64,000 nucleotides of DNA from Azoamicus ciliaticola (GTDB taxonomy: Bacteria > Pseudomonadota > Gammaproteobacteria > UBA6186 > Azoamicaceae). Shown here in pieces: positions 17,921-26,452 of this stretch. The notes below the pieces were generated by a model that did not search any database, was not told the origin of the DNA, and was given only the letters and a program-made list of their open reading frames with translations. Location: assembly GCF_902860225.1 (NCBI RefSeq), contig NZ_LR794158.1, positions 228,521-292,520 on the forward strand, written 5' to 3'. Every line of letters starts with the position of its first letter. The stretch's first letter is position 1. The translations under genes and the position numbers were made by a program.

Positions 17921-18813
17921 ATGCAATACATAAATATAAAAATTAAAACACTAGAAAATTTATATACATTCATTAAAAATAACTTTGAAAACATGACAAA
18001 TAAAAATATTCATATATTAATAAGAAAAAAAAAATTTTAATAAATAAAAAAAATACGAATGCAAAATATAAAATTAAAAAAAATGACATAATAAATGTAA
18101 CCAACGAAATTAAAATAAAAAATATAAAAAAAAATAATACTAATTTTATAAAAAATATAATAATAGAAACAGAAAATTTTATAGCATTAAATAAGCCATT
18201 TGGAATAGCTGTGCACAATGGGACTAAATCAGAAAAAAACATAATAGATTTAATAAAAAACAAAGAATATGAATACATAGAACTATGTCATAGATTAGAT
18301 AAAAATACATCTGGATGTATAATATTGGCTAAAAACAAGGATTTTCTATCAAACTTTAATAAATTAATATCAGAAAAAAAAATCATAAAAGAATATCACG
18401 CCATTATAAAAGGTAATTTAGAAAAACAAAAAATAAAAATAAAAACAAAAAATAAACTAAATCTCTATAATTCTAAAATCAATGATAACGATAAATATTC
18501 AGAAACTGTAATAAAAAACATTGAAAATTATAAAAATGCATCGCTAATCAAAATAATGCCAATTACTGGCAGGTTACACCAAATAAGAATACATTTAACT
18601 CATATAGGATATCCTATAGCAAATGATGAAAAATATGGTAACAAAACATTTAATAATGAAATTAAAAAATATGGTAGTTCAAGAATGATTTTACATGCAA
18701 AAGCAATAAATTTCACATGTCCAATAACCAAAAAAAGATTTAATATACATGCTGAATATGATTATGAATTTACAAAATTAATTGAAAAATTAAAAGGAAT
18801 AACTAATGCATAA
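17921..18813 (+). CDS. rluC: 23S rRNA pseudouridine synthase RluC/RluD family, split by a frameshift in an A10 tract
   Basis: The catalytic part (frame of 18034-18813) has LNKPFGIAVHNG, then HRLDKNTSG with the catalytic aspartate, and GRLHQIRIHL near the end, as in RluC. The N-terminal S4 RNA-binding domain lies upstream in another frame: from an ATG at 17921 the sequence reads IHILIRKKK and then stops at 18038, just after ten A residues (18025-18034). With one more A, the reading continues as RKKKILINKK..AKYKI, which lines up without gaps with the RluC pattern RKGEVRVNKK...YKL. So the gene is complete apart from one base in a homopolymer. Possible explanations are polymerase slippage that restores the frame, a true mutation, or a sequence error. 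In the catalytic frame no ATG is available before a GTG at 18211, which would delete the S4 domain. Confidence 0.82.
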
Positions 18814-19630
18814 TAACATTACAGAACACACATATAATATTAAAAAAAAATATGTTAAAATGATAGCATTAATATTAATTATTATATTTATAATATTTGT
18901 ATTTAATAAATCAGACACAGATGATAAACATATAGCAATTATAGAAATAAATGGTATCATAACAGAAAAAAATAATAATTCAAAAACTATAATAAATTTA
19001 TTGGATAATGCTTTTTTTAATAAAAATTGTAAAGCAATAATATTAAAAATAAACAGTCCTGGTGGAACACCAGTGCAAACAAATATAATACATAATTATA
19101 TAAAAAAATTAAGAAATACTAAAAAAAAGAATATATATTCAATCATTGAAGATATTGGTACATCAGGCGCATACTTAATAGCAACAGCAACAGAAAAAAT
19201 TTATTGTGACCCATCAAGTATAATAGGGTCTATAGGAGTAATTATAACATCATTTGGGTTTGTAGAAACTTTAAATAAAATAGGCGTTGAAAGAAGAATC
19301 TATAAGGCTGGAAAACATAAAGCAATAATGGATCCTTTTACAGAAAAAAATAAAAATGACGAAATTATAATTCAACACAATTTAGAACTTATACACGAAA
19401 ATTTCATAAATACAGTTAAAAAAAATAGACCGAATTTATCAACATCATTGCAAGAAGAAATATTTTCCGGAAAATTTTGGACAGGTAAAGATGCTATAGA
19501 ATTAGGTTTAATTGATGGTTTTTATGATATATATACTTTATCATCAGAAATAATAGACGTAAATAAAACAATAGATTATAATAAAGAAAATATAATTGAT
19601 ATAATTATTAATAATTTGTTTAAAAAATAA
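18806..19630 (+). CDS. sppA: Signal peptide peptidase SppA-type (S49) membrane protease
   Basis: This is a 274-residue S49-family serine protease, the size of the short SppA form. One transmembrane anchor spans about residues 17-34. The protease domain contains KINSPGG (81-87), the nucleophile S120 in DIGTSGAY and the general base lysine (probably K172) in KAGKHKAIMDPF. It cleaves leftover signal peptides in the inner membrane. Its start overlaps the end of rluC by 8 bp and rpmF follows 12 bp downstream. The order rluC-sppA-rpmF resembles that in free-living gammaproteobacteria. Confidence 0.9.
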   Translation: MHNNITEHTYNIKKKYVKMIALILIIIFIIFVFNKSDTDDKHIAIIEINGIITEKNNNSKTIINLLDNAFFNKNCKAIILKINSPGGTPVQTNIIHNYIKKLRNTKKKNIYSIIEDIGTSGAYLIATATEKIYCDPSSIIGSIGVIITSFGFVETLNKIGVERRIYKAGKHKAIMDPFTEKNKNDEIIIQHNLELIHENFINTVKKNRPNLSTSLQEEIFSGKFWTGKDAIELGLIDGFYDIYTLSSEIIDVNKTIDYNKENIIDIIINNLFKK

Positions 19631-19642
19631 GGATTTTTTTAT

Positions 19643-19858
19643 ATGGCAGTTCAAAAAAGTAAAAAAAGCAAAGCAAAAAGAAATACACGTCGCAGCGCTA
19701 ATACAATATTTAATCCTCCAACTTTATCAAAAGATAAAGAAACTGGAGAAACACATATGAGACATTTTATGACTAAAACAGGATACTATAAAGGTAATTT
19801 AGTTATCAAACAAAAAGAAAAAAAAAAAAAATTAGAAAATACAGATAATCAAACATAA
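19643..19858 (+). CDS. rpmF: 50S ribosomal protein L32
   Basis: This is a 71-residue L32, slightly longer than the usual 57 because of a lysine-rich tail. The N-terminus MAVQKSKKSKAKRNTRRS matches the family (MAVQ...S+..RR), and the C-terminal block MRHF..KTGYYKG is conserved. No zinc cysteines are present, as in most proteobacterial L32. AAGGA lies 9 bases before the ATG. In gammaproteobacteria rpmF is followed by plsX-fabH-fabD-fabG-acpP; here acpP follows directly, so the intervening fatty-acid genes are missing from this place. Confidence 0.95.
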   Translation: MAVQKSKKSKAKRNTRRSANTIFNPPTLSKDKETGETHMRHFMTKTGYYKGNLVIKQKEKKKKLENTDNQT

Positions 19859-19877
19859 ATATTTTTATAAATTTATG

Positions 19878-19906
19878 TTGCGTCTTGTTAATTTTTTATG
19901 TTTAAT
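19878..19906 (+). promoter_or_regulatory. Candidate sigma70-type promoter for acpP
   Basis: The -35-like hexamer TTGCGT (19878-19883) and the -10-like hexamer TTTAAT (19901-19906) are separated by 17 bp in the 106-bp gap between rpmF and acpP. In such AT-rich DNA, chance matches are frequent, so this is only a candidate. Spacing and position are right for acpP. Confidence 0.4.
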
Positions 19907-19909
19907 ATA

Positions 19910-19937
19910 AAAATGATGGTTTAAAAGTCATCATTTT
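19910..19937 (+). repeat. 9-bp inverted repeat in the acpP leader
   Basis: AAAATGATG (19910-19918) and CATCATTTT (19929-19937) pair perfectly across a 10-base loop. The hairpin lies between the candidate promoter and the acpP ribosome binding site. No U-run follows on the plus strand beyond the stem itself, so it is not a standard terminator for rpmF. It could be a leader structure or a transcript-end stabiliser. Confidence 0.45.
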
Positions 19938-19964
19938 AAAAAAAATTATAAAAGGAGCTTCAAA

Positions 19965-20216
19965 ATGGCAGATACATTTGAAAGAATTAAAAAATTAATA
20001 GTTGAACACACAGAAATAGATGAAAGCAAAATAACACTACAATCATCATTTTCAGATGATTTAGGTGCTGATTCTCTAGATATAGTGGAAATAATAATGG
20101 CATTGGAAGAGCAATTTGAAATAGAAATAACAGACGAAGAAGCAAATAATCTAATAACAATAAAAGATGCAGTAGATTTTGTAAATAATAAACTTTCTAA
20201 AAAAGAAAATATATAA
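19965..20216 (+). CDS. acpP: Acyl carrier protein
   Basis: This is an 83-residue acidic four-helix protein. The phosphopantetheine attachment serine is S37 in GADSLDIVE. Length and sequence are standard for AcpP. It carries acyl chains on a 4'-phosphopantetheine arm. A strong ribosome binding site, AAAGGAG, lies 7 bases before the ATG. It is retained although plsX, fabH, fabD and fabG are absent from this locus. ACP may serve lipid A or lipoate synthesis, or a structural role as in mitochondria, where ACP is a complex I subunit; none of these can be decided from the window. It converges on korB with a 14-bp gap. Confidence 0.97.
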   Translation: MADTFERIKKLIVEHTEIDESKITLQSSFSDDLGADSLDIVEIIMALEEQFEIEITDEEANNLITIKDAVDFVNNKLSKKENI

Positions 20217-20230
20217 TATATATTAATAAT

Positions 20231-21196
20231 TTATATTTCAGACAAAAAATTATCTAGACTAGAAAATTTATTCTTGTTATTAATAGAACTTTTCAAAAAA
20301 GATTCTTCATGAGTTTCTTTATCAACTGATCTAAATACACCCAAAGGAAAAGGAATATCAGAAAAAGATAAACTAGCCAACATAAGTTGTAAAAAATTGT
20401 CAGAATTAGTATCATGAAATAAATACTCATCAGAAGAGTCTTTTTCTTTTATATGAAAAGATAAATTTTTTGATAAACAAAGCTTCTTTTCTAAATTACT
20501 TCCAAATACTAAAGGTTTTTCATTTTCCAAATAAATTACTTTATCGAGTCTGTCATGGCTATCAGTAATATCTGAATATATTTTATTATTAAAAACGTTA
20601 CAATTTTGCAAAATCTCTATAAAAGAAGTTCCTTTATGATTAAATCCTTTCAAAACAATATCTTTTAATTTAGATGAATCACTGTCAACAGCTCTTGCAA
20701 CAAAAGTGCATCCTGCGCTTAAAATCATTAACAAAGGATTAATAGATCGTTCTATTGAACCAAAGGGTGAAGATTTTGTTAAAGTACCTTTTTCCGAAGT
20801 AGGAGAATATTGCCCCTTAGTAAGAGCATAAATTTTATTATTTATAAATAAAACATTCAAATTAATATTTCTTCTAACCATATGTAAAACATGTGCAAGT
20901 CCAATACTAAACCCATCACCATCACCTATAACTAACCATACGTTCAAATCACTTCTAGATAAACATAACCCTGTTGCAACTGCTGGAGATCTTCCATGTA
21001 AAGTATGAAAGCCATAAGAATTAACATAATATGGAAATCTACCAGAACAACCTATGCCAGAAATAAAAACTGTATTTTTATTAGATATCCCCAAGGAATG
21101 TAAAGTCTTTTGTACTGTCATCAATATAGCATAATTTCCACATCCAGGACACCACTTTACTTCGCGGCATGATTCAAAATTATTTAATATAGTCAT
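20231..21196 (-). CDS. korB: 2-oxoacid:ferredoxin oxidoreductase beta subunit (probably 2-oxoglutarate)
   Basis: This is a 321-residue beta subunit that binds thiamine diphosphate. CPGCG is at 16-20, the substrate-side HGRSPAVATG is at 67-76, and the TPP/Mg motif runs from GDGDGFSIG (91-99) to NN (119-120). The GQYSPTS segment at 128-134 is typical of KorB/OorB. Together with KorA it oxidises a 2-oxoacid to acyl-CoA and reduces ferredoxin, an oxygen-sensitive route used by anaerobes instead of the lipoate-dependent dehydrogenase. The start overlaps the korA stop by 4 bp. Presence of sucCD in the window supports 2-oxoglutarate as substrate, but pyruvate cannot be excluded. Confidence 0.9.
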   Translation of the reverse strand: MTILNNFESCREVKWCPGCGNYAILMTVQKTLHSLGISNKNTVFISGIGCSGRFPYYVNSYGFHTLHGRSPAVATGLCLSRSDLNVWLVIGDGDGFSIGLAHVLHMVRRNINLNVLFINNKIYALTKGQYSPTSEKGTLTKSSPFGSIERSINPLLMILSAGCTFVARAVDSDSSKLKDIVLKGFNHKGTSFIEILQNCNVFNNKIYSDITDSHDRLDKVIYLENEKPLVFGSNLEKKLCLSKNLSFHIKEKDSSDEYLFHDTNSDNFLQLMLASLSFSDIPFPLGVFRSVDKETHEESFLKSSINNKNKFSSLDNFLSEI

Positions 21197-22977
21197 AAAA
21201 TATCAAAAATTTTATTTTTTAAAAAAATACGGTCAAAGGGCTTGCCAGTAACCTGATTAATATTAATAATCTGTATAATATAATTAGCACGTAATATAAA
21301 AGATAATTGTCCACAATTTTCTTCTATAACAACAATTTTTTCAAAAGAATCTATAATAGATTTTAAATTTTTAGGGAATGGATTTAAATGGCGTAAACAA
21401 ACTAAGGAAAAAACTTTATTCATTTCATCATATAAAGATCTGACTAAGCCAAAAACACTTCCCCAAGTGATAATTAATACTTTTCCACCTAAATTTCCAA
21501 TAACAGAAACATCTTCTATATAATTAACTAAATTTAATATTTTCTTATGTCTCTTTTCAACCATCAAAGAATGATTTATAGGATCATGAGAAACATTTCC
21601 AGTTATAACATCCCTTTCTAACCCACCTATACAAATAACATCACCTTCTTTGCCAGGTACATTCCAATTGAAAGACTTATAAAAATTATCAAAATCAACT
21701 AAACTCCATTTTTTTATTTCTAACAAACAAGGCACTTTCCATAACTCAGAACTATTTGCTAAATTAGCATCAGATAATATTATTACAGGTGATAAAGAAA
21801 TTATCGATAAATAAGAAGCTTCTATAATGGTCCAAAAACAATCACTAGGTGAATTCGGCGCCAAAACAACAACAGAACTTTCCCCATGTCTACCAAAAAT
21901 CGAAGCTAATAAATCTGTTTGCTCTGATTTAGTTGGTATACCAGTAGATGGCCCACAACGTTGAACATCTATTAAAATTAATGGTAAATTAGCCATAATG
22001 GCCAAACCTAAGCCTTCTTGCATTAAATCAAGACCTGGTCCACTAGTACAAGTAAAAGCCAAAGATCCTCCATATGAAGCCCCAATAACAGAACAAATTG
22101 CAGATATTTCATCTTCTAACTGGAAAACACGTATAGACTCATCAATATAGTTAGCTAATTCATGAAAAATATCTGATGCTGGAGTTATAGGGTAATTTGC
22201 AGAAAATAATGGTAATTTCAATAAAAATGAACTTGTAATAGCTCCAATAGCAAAAGCTTTATTGCCAGAAATTTTAACTAATTTATCATCTTTTCCATAT
22301 AACTTTAATGCAGGTATAAAAAACTGATTATTAAAAAGTTCAATTGTAGAACAATAATTATATCCAGCCCGTAAAACTTTTTCATTAGCAAAAAATAAAT
22401 CACTATCACCAAATTTCTTCTTTAACCAATCAATAATACCATCTAAACTTCTATCATAAACCCAACAAATAACACCAAGTGCAAAAAAATTTTTACATTT
22501 TTTAGCTTTTGAAACAACATTTATAATATCTTTGACACAAGCATATGTAAGAGTAGTTATTGGAATACTAACTAATTTAAAATTAGATATCGATTCATCT
22601 GTTAAAGGATTAGAAACATAACCAGCTTTTTTGAAATTTTTATCATTAAAAGAATCAGAATCAACAAATAAAATTCCACCAAGTTTCAACATATTTAAAC
22701 TAATTTTAAGTGCTGCTGGATTAAAAACCACCAAAGAATCTACTTCATTGTCAAAACTAAAGATTTTTTTACTAGATATTGTAACCTGAAATCCAGAAAT
22801 TCCAGAAATAGACCCAGCAGGAGCACGTATTTCAGATGGATATTCAACCAAAGTATAAACATCATTACCAGATTTTATAACACTAGAATCAGAAAACTGA
22901 TTTCCTATAAGCTGAATACCATCACCAGAATCACCAGCAAATCTAATAACAACTTTATCTAATAATAACTTACCCAT
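21193..22977 (-). CDS. korA: 2-oxoacid:ferredoxin oxidoreductase, fused gamma-alpha subunit
   Basis: This is a fusion of about 594 residues. Residues 1-190 form the gamma (acceptor) domain with GDSGDGIQL and YPSEIRAPAGS. The rest is the alpha subunit: GNKAFAIGA, YPITPASD, a conserved E in QLEDEISA, TSGPGLDLM, and QRCGPSTGIPTK, then the C-terminal transketolase-like domain. The gamma-alpha fusion is the common bacterial KorA/OforA layout. I take the ATG at 22977 rather than a TTG at 22986; neither has a clear ribosome binding site. The gene forms a two-gene operon with korB and diverges from the CHCC zinc-finger gene. No dedicated ferredoxin gene is adjacent. Confidence 0.9.
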   Translation of the reverse strand: MGKLLLDKVVIRFAGDSGDGIQLIGNQFSDSSVIKSGNDVYTLVEYPSEIRAPAGSISGISGFQVTISSKKIFSFDNEVDSLVVFNPAALKISLNMLKLGGILFVDSDSFNDKNFKKAGYVSNPLTDESISNFKLVSIPITTLTYACVKDIINVVSKAKKCKNFFALGVICWVYDRSLDGIIDWLKKKFGDSDLFFANEKVLRAGYNYCSTIELFNNQFFIPALKLYGKDDKLVKISGNKAFAIGAITSSFLLKLPLFSANYPITPASDIFHELANYIDESIRVFQLEDEISAICSVIGASYGGSLAFTCTSGPGLDLMQEGLGLAIMANLPLILIDVQRCGPSTGIPTKSEQTDLLASIFGRHGESSVVVLAPNSPSDCFWTIIEASYLSIISLSPVIILSDANLANSSELWKVPCLLEIKKWSLVDFDNFYKSFNWNVPGKEGDVICIGGLERDVITGNVSHDPINHSLMVEKRHKKILNLVNYIEDVSVIGNLGGKVLIITWGSVFGLVRSLYDEMNKVFSLVCLRHLNPFPKNLKSIIDSFEKIVVIEENCGQLSFILRANYIIQIININQVTGKPFDRIFLKNKIFDIL

Positions 22978-22997
22978 AAAAAACAAAAAAAATACGA

Positions 22998-23026
22998 TTG
23001 AATTTAGTATAATAAAAAACTATAAT
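22998..23026 (+). promoter_or_regulatory. Near-consensus sigma70 promoter for the CHCC zinc-finger gene
   Basis: TTGAAT (22998-23003) and a perfect TATAAT (23021-23026) are separated by exactly 17 bp, about 35 bp before the ATG of the small gene at 23061. This is the best promoter match I found in the window. Confidence 0.6.
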
Positions 23027-23060
23027 ATAATCAAATAAAAAGATAAAAGAGTGAATAATT

Positions 23061-23237
23061 ATGTTAGAAAATAAGAAAATCTCAAAGCAAGAAATCGTAA
23101 TAACGCGCGCTGATTTACCATTATCATGTCCTATTAACCAAACATGGGCAGGACATCCAAAAATATATTTAGATATAAAAGAAAAGAAAAAAATAACATG
23201 CCCGTATTGTGGTAATATTTATAAATTAATTGATTAA
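23061..23237 (+). CDS. Small CHCC zinc-finger protein (zf-CHCC / NDUFS6-like domain)
   Basis: This 58-residue protein reads ITRADLPLSCP at 14-24, then GHPKIYLDI at 31-39 and CPYCGNIYKL at 47-56. C23, H32, C47 and C50 are the four ligands of the CHCC zinc finger shared by short gammaproteobacterial proteins and by the mitochondrial complex I subunit NDUFS6. A near-consensus promoter and an AGAG-type ribosome binding site precede it. It is squeezed between divergent korA and convergent ispB, whose stop is directly adjacent (23237/23238). Its role in bacteria is not established. In a genome centred on complex I, the NDUFS6 resemblance is notable. Confidence 0.88.
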   Translation: MLENKKISKQEIVITRADLPLSCPINQTWAGHPKIYLDIKEKKKITCPYCGNIYKLID

Positions 23238-24206
23238 TCAATATTTTCTATTTAAAACAAAATCTATCAAAGATAAAGCTAAATGAGTATATTTGGATTC
23301 AGGTATACTCAAAATAGCTTTTTTAGCTAAATCTGCATAATCAGATGCTAAGTTAAAAGTGTAATTTAAAGCATTAGATTTTAACACATTATTTCTTATG
23401 TCCAAAACATCATCTGAAGTAAAATCTCTGCTTAAAATATTTTTTACAAAGATTTTATTAGAATTACTTTCATTCATAAAATAAATAAGCGGTAATGTAA
23501 ACGTAGAACTTTTAATATCTGTAGCTATATTTTTACCAAATCTAACATCATCTGTAGAATAATCCAAAAAATCATCAACTAATTGATAAGCAATCCCCAA
23601 ATACATGCCATAATTAAATGCTGCAATTTTTAATTCATCTTGCAAATTCGACAAAATAGGACTGACAGAAGCAGAAGCTGCAAATAATTGTGCTGTTTTA
23701 CATTTTATTATATTTAAACAATCAGACTCTTTAATATCAAAATTACTTCTATTTACCAATTGATAAACTTCTCCTTCCGACATAATATTAGTTGTGTCAG
23801 CCATAAGTTTTAAAATATTTAAATTATCAACGTTTACCATCATTTGAAAAGCTCGTGTATAAAGAAAATCTCCGACTAAAATAGCCTCTTTATTGCCCCA
23901 TAAATTATTAACAGTAATTTTACCACGTCGTTTATCTGATAAATCAACCACATCATCATGAAGTAAAGTTGCTGTATGAATTAATTCTATTGCTCCTGCC
24001 ATAGAAATTGTTTTATCATGATCAGATGAAAAAATTTTAGAAAATAACATTACAATCAACGGTCTTACACGCTTGCCACCATAAAGAATAACGTATTCAC
24101 CTACATTCCCTATCAAATCTATATTAGAATATAAACTCTTAACAATAAAATCTTCAACCAGCTTCATTTCAACCTCAAATTTTTTTTTTATATCTTCTAT
24201 ATTCAC
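23238..24206 (-). CDS. ispB: Polyprenyl (octaprenyl) diphosphate synthase IspB
   Basis: This is a 322-residue all-trans prenyl chain synthase of exact IspB length. The first aspartate-rich motif is HDDVVD (D84, D85, D88) and the second is DDFLD (D211, D212, D215). GGKRVRP (43-49) binds the allylic or isopentenyl diphosphate. It makes the long side chain of ubiquinone. The start is a GTG at 24206, preceded by AGGAG at 7 bases. Combined with ubiG it points to self-made quinone. It diverges from rpoH. Confidence 0.94.
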   Translation of the reverse strand: MNIEDIKKKFEVEMKLVEDFIVKSLYSNIDLIGNVGEYVILYGGKRVRPLIVMLFSKIFSSDHDKTISMAGAIELIHTATLLHDDVVDLSDKRRGKITVNNLWGNKEAILVGDFLYTRAFQMMVNVDNLNILKLMADTTNIMSEGEVYQLVNRSNFDIKESDCLNIIKCKTAQLFAASASVSPILSNLQDELKIAAFNYGMYLGIAYQLVDDFLDYSTDDVRFGKNIATDIKSSTFTLPLIYFMNESNSNKIFVKNILSRDFTSDDVLDIRNNVLKSNALNYTFNLASDYADLAKKAILSIPESKYTHLALSLIDFVLNRKY

Positions 24207-24227
24207 AAAAAAACTCCTAAAATTTAT

Positions 24228-24265
24228 AAACTACAAAATAATAATACATTAATTACTTGTAGTTT
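24228..24265. repeat. 9-bp inverted repeat between ispB and rpoH
   Basis: AAACTACAA (24228-24236) and TTGTAGTTT (24257-24265) are perfect reverse complements with a 20-base spacer. They sit in the 107-bp divergent gap ahead of both ispB and rpoH. It could be a two-half-site operator or a leader hairpin. A possible rpoH -10 (TATACA, 24278-24283) lies just downstream. Confidence 0.4.
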
Positions 24266-24313
24266 TTAAATAAAAATTATACACTTTTTTACAATATTAA
24301 AAAAATAAAAAAA

Positions 24314-25177
24314 ATGAAAAAAAAATCAACTTCATTAACAAACATTGATGAAAGCATAGATTTTTACAAACAAAGAATAAAAAATATTCCAATTTTATCA
24401 AAAGACGAAGAATATAATCTTGCAAAAAAATTTAAAGAAAAAAATGACATACAAGCAGCAAAAAAATTAATAGAATTAAATATAAATTACGTTATAAAAA
24501 TAGCAAAAAATTATTCCGGTTATGGGATAAATATTAAAGATTTAATCCAAGAGGGTATAATAGGATTAATGAAAGCAGTAAATAATTTTAATCCAGATAA
24601 AAAATATAGACTTATATCATTTGCTATTTATTGGATAAAATCAGAAATACATGCATATATAATTAAAAATCTAAGAATAGTTAAAATAGCATCAACAAAA
24701 AAACAAAAAAAACTATTTTTTAATCTAAAAAACATAAAAAAAATAGGTTGGTTAAACAATAAAGAAAAAAGCCCAATAATAAATCTATTAAATACAAAAA
24801 CTAAAGAATTAGAGTATATGGAAAGAAGACTGAATTCTAAAGATATTAAAACTGAATATCATAATGATGATATTAAACATACCGATGAATCACAAATAGA
24901 ATTAGATAAATATGCTTATGAAATAAATAAAGAAAATGATCCACTTATAATAACAGAAAAAAACAATTTAAAACAAATAAATAAAAAAAAATTAAATAAA
25001 GCTTTATATAAATTAGATAAAAGGAGTTTAGATATAATAAAAAATAGATGGTTAAATGAAAATACTCAAACATTAAAAAGTTTAGCCGACATATATAATA
25101 TATCTTCAGAAAGGGTAAGACAAATAGAAAATAATGCAATTAAAAAATTAAAATTTTTAATAGAATCAGAAAAATAA
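24314..25177 (+). CDS. rpoH: RNA polymerase sigma-32 factor RpoH
   Basis: This is a 287-residue sigma-70-family factor. Region 2 ([19 protein letters not shown], about 76-94, and [11 protein letters not shown]) is followed by the RpoH box QKKLFFNLK (131-139), which is specific to heat-shock sigma factors. A region 4 helix-turn-helix ([15 protein letters not shown]) ends the protein. It directs transcription of chaperone and protease genes. It leads a plus-strand cluster: rho starts 5 bp after its stop. The ATG has no clear ribosome binding site. Confidence 0.94.
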   Translation: MKKKSTSLTNIDESIDFYKQRIKNIPILSKDEEYNLAKKFKEKNDIQAAKKLIELNINYVIKIAKNYSGYGINIKDLIQEGIIGLMKAVNNFNPDKKYRLISFAIYWIKSEIHAYIIKNLRIVKIASTKKQKKLFFNLKNIKKIGWLNNKEKSPIINLLNTKTKELEYMERRLNSKDIKTEYHNDDIKHTDESQIELDKYAYEINKENDPLIITEKNNLKQINKKKLNKALYKLDKRSLDIIKNRWLNENTQTLKSLADIYNISSERVRQIENNAIKKLKFLIESEK

Positions 25178-25182
25178 AAAAT

Positions 25183-26448
25183 ATGAATATAAACGAACTA
25201 AAAAATAAACCAATATCAGATTTAATAAAAATCGCTTCAGATTTAAATATAACAGACATAGGCAGAATGAGAAAACAAGAAATTATATTTTCTATACTAA
25301 ATGAAAAAGCTAAAAAGGGTGATAGTATATGTGGAAAAGGAGTTTTAGAAATATTACAAGATGGATTTGGCTTTTTACGATCACCAGATAGCTCTTATTT
25401 AGCCGGTCCAGATGACATATACGTCTCACCAAGTCAAATAAAAAAATTTAATTTAAGAACTGGAGACGAAATAAAAGGTAAAATAAGACCGCCAAGAGAT
25501 GGTGAAAGATACTTTGCTTTATTAAAAGTAGATGAAATAAACACAGAAGCTCCAGAAATAGCAAAAAACAAAATAGCTTTCGAAAATTTAACACCATTAC
25601 ATGCATGCGAAAGATTTACATTAGAGATGAAAAATAATACTAACGATGATATGACATCTAGAATAATAGACATAGCAGCACCAATAGGAAAAGGTCAGAG
25701 AGCATTACTTGTTTCTCCACCTAAAGCTGGAAAAACAGTAATGCTTCAAAATATAGCTAAATCCTTAACAGAAAATAACAAAGATAGTCATTTAATAGTT
25801 TTATTAATAGACGAAAGACCAGAAGAAGTAACAGAAATGTCTAGATCTGTAAAAGGTGAAGTAATAGCAAGTACATTTGACGAACCCGCTAGCAGGCATA
25901 TTCAAGTTGCTGAAATGGTTATAGAAAAAGCCAAAAGATTAGTAGAACACAAAAAAGATGTTGTAATATTACTTGATTCAATAACACGATTAGCCAGAGC
26001 ATATAATACTGTTGCCCCATCATCAGGAAAAGTTTTAACAGGCGGTGTAGATTCTAACGCATTACAAAGACCAAAAAGATTTTTTGGATCAGCAAGAAAT
26101 ATAGAAGAAGGAGGAAGCTTAACAATAATAGCAACAGCTTTAATTGAAACTGGCTCAAAAATGGATGATGTAATATTCGAAGAATTCAAAGGAACAGGTA
26201 ATTCAGAAATTTATTTAGATAGAAAAATATCAGAAAGACGAATATATCCATCAATTAATATAATTAAATCAGGGACTAGAAAAGAAGAACTTTTAATAAA
26301 TCCAAATGACTTACAAAAAATATGGTTATTAAGAAAAATATTACAACCTATGGATGAAGTAGAAGCTATGGAATTTTTAATTAAACATTTAAAAAATTCA
26401 AAAACAAACGAATATTTTTTTGAACTAATGAATACAAAAATGAATTAA
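25183..26448 (+). CDS. rho: Transcription termination factor Rho
   Basis: This is a 421-residue hexameric RNA helicase of normal length. The N-terminal RNA-binding fold contains the RNP1-like GFGFLR (61-66). Walker A is SPPKAGKT (179-186), followed by the [11 protein letters not shown] segment and the Q/R-loop region. It ends transcription at unstructured C-rich sites. Its importance may be raised here because the six convergent gene junctions in this window have no room for intrinsic terminators. The start at 25183 is an ATG with only A-rich sequence before it. Confidence 0.97.
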   Translation: MNINELKNKPISDLIKIASDLNITDIGRMRKQEIIFSILNEKAKKGDSICGKGVLEILQDGFGFLRSPDSSYLAGPDDIYVSPSQIKKFNLRTGDEIKGKIRPPRDGERYFALLKVDEINTEAPEIAKNKIAFENLTPLHACERFTLEMKNNTNDDMTSRIIDIAAPIGKGQRALLVSPPKAGKTVMLQNIAKSLTENNKDSHLIVLLIDERPEEVTEMSRSVKGEVIASTFDEPASRHIQVAEMVIEKAKRLVEHKKDVVILLDSITRLARAYNTVAPSSGKVLTGGVDSNALQRPKRFFGSARNIEEGGSLTIIATALIETGSKMDDVIFEEFKGTGNSEIYLDRKISERRIYPSINIIKSGTRKEELLINPNDLQKIWLLRKILQPMDEVEAMEFLIKHLKNSKTNEYFFELMNTKMN

Positions 26449-26452
26449 TACT

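Noticed and set aside
17973..18278. 101-codon minus-strand frame opposite the rluC N-terminal part
   Set aside because: Low-complexity F/I/L sequence produced by the complement of K/N codons; the plus strand carries the conserved S4 domain.
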